Shown here one piece after another: positions 17,991 to 21,994 of a stretch of DNA of 21,994 bases. The notes beneath the pieces are model-generated. The model saw only the letters and a program-made list of their open reading frames with translations. It did not search any database and was not told where the DNA came from. The stretch comes from Moniliella sp. 'wahieum' (Eukaryota; Basidiomycota; Moniliellomycetes; Moniliellales; Moniliellaceae). How positions within the stretch are numbered: position 1 is the first letter of the stretch; every line of letters starts with the position of its first letter. Made by a program: the position numbers and the translations under genes. The stretch spans positions 1-21,994 of the forward strand of contig RSEE01000188.1 in NCBI GenBank assembly GCA_003971905.1, in the 5' to 3' direction.

Positions 17991-19170
17991 CTTTGAGGAA
18001 CCCGCGCCCTAATGCCTAACCCCCCCTTGTGTCCGGTATATATCCTACCTTCTTTTCCTCCGTTTTCACCAAAATTCCCTCTGACGGGTTGTCTTGCTGC
18101 ACCGCTCGCGTCCCAAACGACTCACGGGTAACAACATTCCTCTGCGGCTGGTGCAACATTTTAGTCGAACGGTAAAGAGAAGCACAACCAATCCTATACC
18201 GATCCAGCCGGGCTACCACTGCAGTTGTTCCTTCCCCCTACCTTACATCCCGCTTCTTCCATCGGATCGACCTAGACCAAGGAAATGCATGTCCCGCCAG
18301 AATTTACGGCCTGGTGCGTCCGTACTATGGAGTCAGAGAGGGGAGAGACGTACCGAGACAGGGAACCCCTATAAGCGTAGGAGCGTAGAGTAGATCGGAG
18401 GAGACAGGGGAGGACATGTGGACATATGGAGCTATGCATATGCGTATGTGTTTGGGAGTGTGTGAGGAGTGAGGAGTGAGGGGTAGGGGGGGCCAACTTC
18501 GAACGAGAGAACGTACGGGGCCCACCGGGTGGCAGCCTAGGCAATCAATCCGAGACTCCGATTCCGATTCCGGTTCCGGGTCCAACTGTGGTTCCGATCG
18601 GGATCAGACGCGCGAACCCCCAGAGGAGGCAACAGATACCAGGCACCAGGCACAGGCAAAAGGGAGGCGGGAAGAGAGAGTGAGACAAGAACAAAAAGAG
18701 AAAGAGAAAGAGAAAGGGGAAGAGACAGAGCAGAGTCGGAGGGGGGCGAGAGCGAGGCAGGACATAGCGCTAATGGCTAGGGACCCAGGGCTAACGGGTA
18801 AAGGTTAACGGTTAAAGGACCAGGGGGAGAAAGAGAGAAGGGCCAAACTGAGCAGATGCGCAGGGACAGATCGGGGAGAGGATGCAGTGGGGTGCAGTGG
18901 GGTGCAGTGGGGCACATTGGAGTGGAGTTAGTGCAGTGTAGTGCAGAGCGGAGGCGAAGGGCGCAACAGGGTGCAACAGGGCGCAAAAGGGTTAGGCTGA
19001 GGGGGGGGGGAGGCGTCCAGGGTACGGCTGGAAAGAGTGTTATTTGTGTTGGTGTTGCGTGATGTATGGCGGAGGGTGAACGGTGAACGTACGATGGGCA
19101 AGGGGATGATGCGGCGTGGAACGAGGAGGGGAAAGGACCAGGCGTTGGTTACCGGTTAGGCGAAACGCGT
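17991..19170. other. Low-complexity intergenic region
   Basis: No gene is supported. It contains GATTCC-type repeats (about 18555-18580), AAAGAG repeats (about 18694-18720), a GGTGCAGTGG decamer array (18881-18910), telomere-like scraps (about 18775-18818) and a G10 run (19001-19010). Arg/Glu/Ser-rich frames at 18476-18808 follow from these repeats. A - frame at 18016-18219 has natural-looking composition but no domain. Confidence 0.6.
18881..18910. repeat. Decamer array (GGTGCAGTGG)3
   Basis: Three consecutive decamers, the first with one change (GATGCAGTGG). Degenerate GTGCAGTGTAGTGCAG copies continue to about 18950. Confidence 0.85.
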
Positions 19171-21010
19171 CTACGACCGAAGGCGTGCCAGCGCCAAAGC
19201 TTGTAGAAACGTGGGCCAATCCATGCCGGGCGGCAACGCGGCGGGGGGGTACGTAGGTGTCGGCCCCATTCCCATCCCCATTCCTCCCATTCCCATGCCC
19301 ACTCCTCCCATGCCCATGCCCTGTCCCGGTGCCATGCCCATGCCCATCGGCACGCCCGGAGGCGGAGGCTGTGCCGGCCCAGGCGACGGCGACCCACGCT
19401 GCGCCTCGTCCCAAGCCGATTGGGGCGGGGAAGCGCAACGGGCGCAAGGTAAGGCGAAGCGTACTCGAACCCAGTGCCATACATGCCTGCCGCACCAACT
19501 CCAACCCCAACGCCCATACCCACGCCCATACCATGCCACCCCCATGGCCGACATAGCATGCGTCATAGCAGGTGTCAACGCAGGTGTCAAGGCAGGGGAC
19601 AAGTTGCCCGGCGCCGGCGCCGGCGCAGCGAGGTGGTGGCCCGTAGCCGTCCGTGTCGATGTCGCTGCTGCAGCGAACGGGAGTACCATCCCACTGCGGA
19701 CGAGTGGGGCGAAGGCATGAGTGGTGAGCGACGGTGGGGCGACGTCCCGCGCGCAGTAGAGTACCCGCACCCGGTACGCCCAGCGTACTGGCACTGCCAT
19801 TCGGATTGGCATTCGAGGGGGGATTGTTCGAGTGCGGGGTAGAGTGCGAGTGGGTACTTGAGGCTGGAACGTGCGTGCGGGGGAGGCAAACGACCTGCGT
19901 CCGTCCTCCCATCACGGAAGGTAGATCCACGGTGCGCCTCGCGGCGTCGGGCGCGCGAGGCGGGGCAAAAGGCGAGCTGGTCGGGCGGCAAGTAAGTGCG
20001 GGGGCAGCGTATCGCTCGACCCCGTCCAAGACGGCCTGGGCGGCTTCGAGCAGTGGCGCAAGTGACGAAACGGAGGACGCGGACCCGGACACCGAAGAAG
20101 TTGGGCCTGCAGTAGAGCTTGAGTTGGAGGTGGATGTGGATGTGGAGGCGGAGGTGGGGACCGCTAAGACCACTGATGCCGCGCGCGTGGCTGCTTACCA
20201 GCCGCTCGACCGACGCTCGTAGTGACGGTTGCGAAGCGAGTTGGGCACGCTCAATGTGATCATTTCTGTGGTCCAGCGTGGTCGGGCGGTATAAAAGGGA
20301 AACAGGGCACAGGGTGCGAAGGGTGCGTTCGGGGGGTAGAAGGACAGAAGGGTCAGCAGAAGAATGGGGATACTTGGGGGGGGGGGGGGGGGGGGGACGT
20401 ACGGTGCACAGCGGTGGTGAGGAGAGTGGCCTGGTCAGCAGCGAGGCGGGAGGGCAAGAGGCAGAGCATGCTGGTGATGTACTCGATGGGCAAGACGGGA
20501 TCTTTGAGTTGCTGGGACGAGTACCGTGCGAGGTGGAGGAGGTGGTCGAGGTGCTTAGCTGTGAACAGCGCGAGGTACATGTCGTGTCTAGTGCTGGGTG
20601 AGCGCCGAGCGCCAACGTCCCACTCGCAATCGCGTTCGCGTTCCCATTCGCGTTTGTAGAGGAAGGCGCGTGAGGGTGGGGGAAGGTAGAGGACGGAAGG
20701 GGGAGGAGGCGGTGGAAGTGGAGCACGGGGGCACGCGAGCGGGGAAAATCTCATTGAGCAAGTCTGGTACTTGGAGTGGATCAAGCTAACGGGCCTCCCG
20801 CAGAGACGAGAATTGTTACGGTGACGAATCAAGCGCATCGCCGCGCGCCGCGTAGCAATTCAATGAAACACGCATGATCGTCTTACCATTCGCCACATCG
20901 ATCGGGATATGGATCGGCTGCACCACCACGGACGCCGGCGGAAGCACAGCCAGCGACTCAGGAATCCACGCTAGCACACTCGCTATCGTCGTCGTCCAGG
21001 GAATGTTTGT
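19171..21010 (-). CDS. Unrecognised protein, low-complexity-rich with a helical core; introns and frame slips
   Basis: Coding sense is shown by reading frames that join across good splice sites. The stretch 21010-20887 reads TNIPWTTIASVLAWIPES to IHIPIDVAN and may follow an acceptor GGGTAG. An intron at 20886-20764 (GTAAGA...ACCAG, 123 nt) joins in frame to DLLNEIFPARVPP. After a low-complexity stretch (STNANGNANAIASG) comes a helical core (DMYLALFTAKHLDHLLHLAR, then LPIEYITSMLCLLPSRL). An intron at 20402-20266 (GTACGT...CACAG, 137 nt) leads to HQMITLSVPNSLRNRHYERR. Ser/Thr-rich sequence follows, then LLEAAQAVLDGVERYAAPAL (about 20070-20010). The C-terminus (19370-19171) carries Met-Gly repeats (GMGMGGVGMGMGGMGMGMG) and ends MDWPTFLQALALARLRS. 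The composition suggests a regulatory or scaffold protein, but I recognise no domain. The first bases overlap the Gln-rich frame; only one reading can be right there. Confidence 0.5.
19255..19365. repeat. CCCATTCC/CCCATG short repeats (Met-Gly coding on -)
   Basis: Irregular repetition of CCCATTCC, CCCATGCC and CTCC encodes the Gly/Met-rich tail of the - strand protein. A period-6 pattern keeps the Met-Gly dipeptide frame. A second, weaker array lies near 19480-19545. Confidence 0.75.
20376..20396. repeat. 21-base G homopolymer
   Basis: An unbroken G21 run on + (C21 on -). On the coding - strand it starts seven bases into the putative intron at 20402-20266, directly after the donor GTACGT. 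Its true length is probably uncertain in the assembly. Confidence 0.95.
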
Positions 21011-21300
21011 CTACCCGCACCACGCTCAGCGTGGCCAAGGAACAAGTCTGTTGCTGGTACTGTTGCTGCTGGTGGTGTTGTTGCTGCTGATGTTCGTCGT
21101 CGAGTGCGTCGGGTCCTGTGCCGCCACCGCCAGGCCACAGACGCGGCGACGACGACCGCGATCCGTCAGACACCATGCGAAACTAACTGCATCTCGCACA
21201 CTAGCGACTCAATGTCCTTGACGTTGTACTGCGACGCGAGCGTCGCTGCGTCGGGGGTCGTGCCGTCGCTGGTGCGGGGCGTATGGAGGTGGTGGTAAGT
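20958..21300 (-). CDS. Gln-rich coding stretch, unrecognised; one frame slip
   Basis: From about 21260 a frame reads DGTTPDAATLASQYNVKDIE then SLVCEMQLVSHG and meets TGA near 21168. A one-base shift continues as SDGSRSSSPRLWPGGGG, a polyglutamine tract (EHQQQQHHQQQQYQQQ, about 21040-21090) and an acidic tail (HSLDDDDSECASVDS) ending in TGA at 20958. This looks like part of a regulatory protein. It may be a separate short gene, or the 5' part of the gene at 19171-21010 joined by an intron I could not resolve. The start is not established. Confidence 0.42.
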
Positions 21301-21578
21301 GTTCCGCCGTTACTGACCAGGCGAGCGCTGCCCGAATCGTGCGACACGCTGAGGGACGCATCGGGCGAAAGAGTAAGGAGGATTTAGATTCGTCCGTGGA
21401 CCGGTCGTCCGAGGGTGTGTGGACGTGTCGTTGCGCCAAGGCCGTTGCGTGTGAAGCCACCGAGGGGGGCAAAGACGAAGAAGGTCACAGGTACGGGCAA
21501 GGCCGAAGAAGAAGAAGGCGCAGTAGTAGTACTGTGGCCAAAGTATGCGCCCAGCTGGACAAGCTAAGTCCTTCTTTA

Positions 21579-21994
21579 TCAATCCCAATATTCCACGTGC
21601 GCGCCGCAGGCCGAACAGGCATGGGGACGCGGTTGGCGACGTCGACACTTGGTTCAACCCGGCCGACATGCAAAAGGAACAAGCGCGGTGCTCACACGGG
21701 TACAGGATCGTCAGCAACGACGTTTTCCCCACACAACTCGCATTCGTTCCGGCCCGCCGGTCGGGAGGGTGCGTCGGGCCCGCCAGCCGAGGCGCTGAGG
21801 CCGAAGCAGGTGCGCGTGTGCGTGCGGGGGCGGGGCCAGCCCAGCCCCAGCGGGCAGCGGCAACAGTTGCAACAGCAGACGCAGATGCAGGAACAGAAGT
21901 GGGAACGGAAGCGGGGATGGGATGAGGGCTAGGGCCCGAGGTGGGGCCAACAGGAGCAGCAGCAGGGTGAGGGGAGCGGGAGAGCGGGGTAGGA
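21579..21994 (-). CDS. PEX2: Peroxin-2-like RING E3 ligase, C-terminal part; frame broken
   Basis: PEX2 is a peroxisomal membrane RING protein; with PEX10 and PEX12 it ubiquitinates the import receptor PEX5. Only the cytosolic C-terminal part is in the window, and the membrane segments would lie beyond 21994. The C3HC4 RING reads ECELCGEN (about 21725-21750), then LTILYPCEHRACSFCMSAGLN (about 21660-21715), then PHACSACGAHVEYWD and TGA at 21579. All eight metal ligands are present (CxxC, C-x-H, CxxC, CxxC). The spacing, the ECxLCGE opening and CEH fit PEX2 better than generic RINGs. Two frame slips are needed, one after CGENVV and one before PHACSAC. The region before the RING is low-complexity. 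A different short C-terminal RING protein is the main alternative. Confidence 0.72.

Noticed and set aside
18476..18808. Arg/Glu/Ser-rich + strand ORF resembling an RS-type protein
   Set aside because: It is explained by GATTCC and AAAGAG microsatellites; there is no RNA-binding domain nearby.
18881..18910. Possible CRISPR-like array
   Set aside because: The decamers are contiguous without spacers; this is a simple tandem repeat in a eukaryotic genome.
20874..21221. + strand ORF with a Leu/Val-rich, membrane-like segment
   Set aside because: The Leu run is the antisense of CAG/CAA polyglutamine codons on the - strand.

Overview
The window looks like nuclear DNA of a GC-rich fungus, most likely a basidiomycete; Ustilaginomycotina is a guess from composition and intron style, not proven. 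The reasons are a eukaryotic ribosomal protein uS12/RPS23 gene with a short GT-AG intron, a tRNA-Ile gene with an intron one base 3' of the anticodon, a secreted GMC oxidoreductase with an 87-nt intron, a long pentatricopeptide-repeat gene, and abundant G-, GTG- and CAG-type simple repeats.

Layout, left to right: 1-479 holds two identical 60-bp direct repeats flanking G-rich filler. 480-1886 holds nothing I can support. 1887-2855 (-) is a probable mitochondrial HMG-box protein with a TATA box upstream. 3990-8969 (-) is a very large PPR-type gene. 9909-11939 (-) is a GMC oxidoreductase with a signal peptide. 12935-13168 (+) is a small unrecognised ORF. 13991-14529 (+) is RPS23, preceded by telobox/HomolE-like motifs. 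16548-16847 (+) is a small candidate zinc-ribbon ORF. 17375-17734 (-) is an unrecognised candidate. 17878-17978 (+) is tRNA-Ile(AAU). 19171-21010 (-) is an unrecognised low-complexity-rich gene with introns. 20958-21300 (-) is a Gln-rich coding stretch. 21579-21994 (-) is the 3' end of a RING protein that closely resembles peroxin-2 (PEX2).

The most important caveat concerns quality. Almost every protein-coding gene is broken by one- or two-base frame slips, even RPS23, which cannot be a pseudogene in a living cell unless another copy exists. The RPS23 slips are missing C residues inside CCC and CCCC runs, and the tRNA lacks one A of an expected AA. This pattern fits uncorrected homopolymer deletions in a long-read assembly better than biological decay. 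Gene spans below are therefore outer limits of broken reading frames, not single ORFs.

The genes are ordinary, unlinked fungal housekeeping functions: translation, mitochondrial nucleic-acid metabolism, peroxisome biogenesis and secreted redox chemistry. I found no convincing new defence, mobile or biosynthetic system. The points most worth a second look are the telobox/HomolE motifs at the translation genes, the 60-bp repeat, the 21-G tract beside a splice donor, and the small zinc-ribbon ORF.
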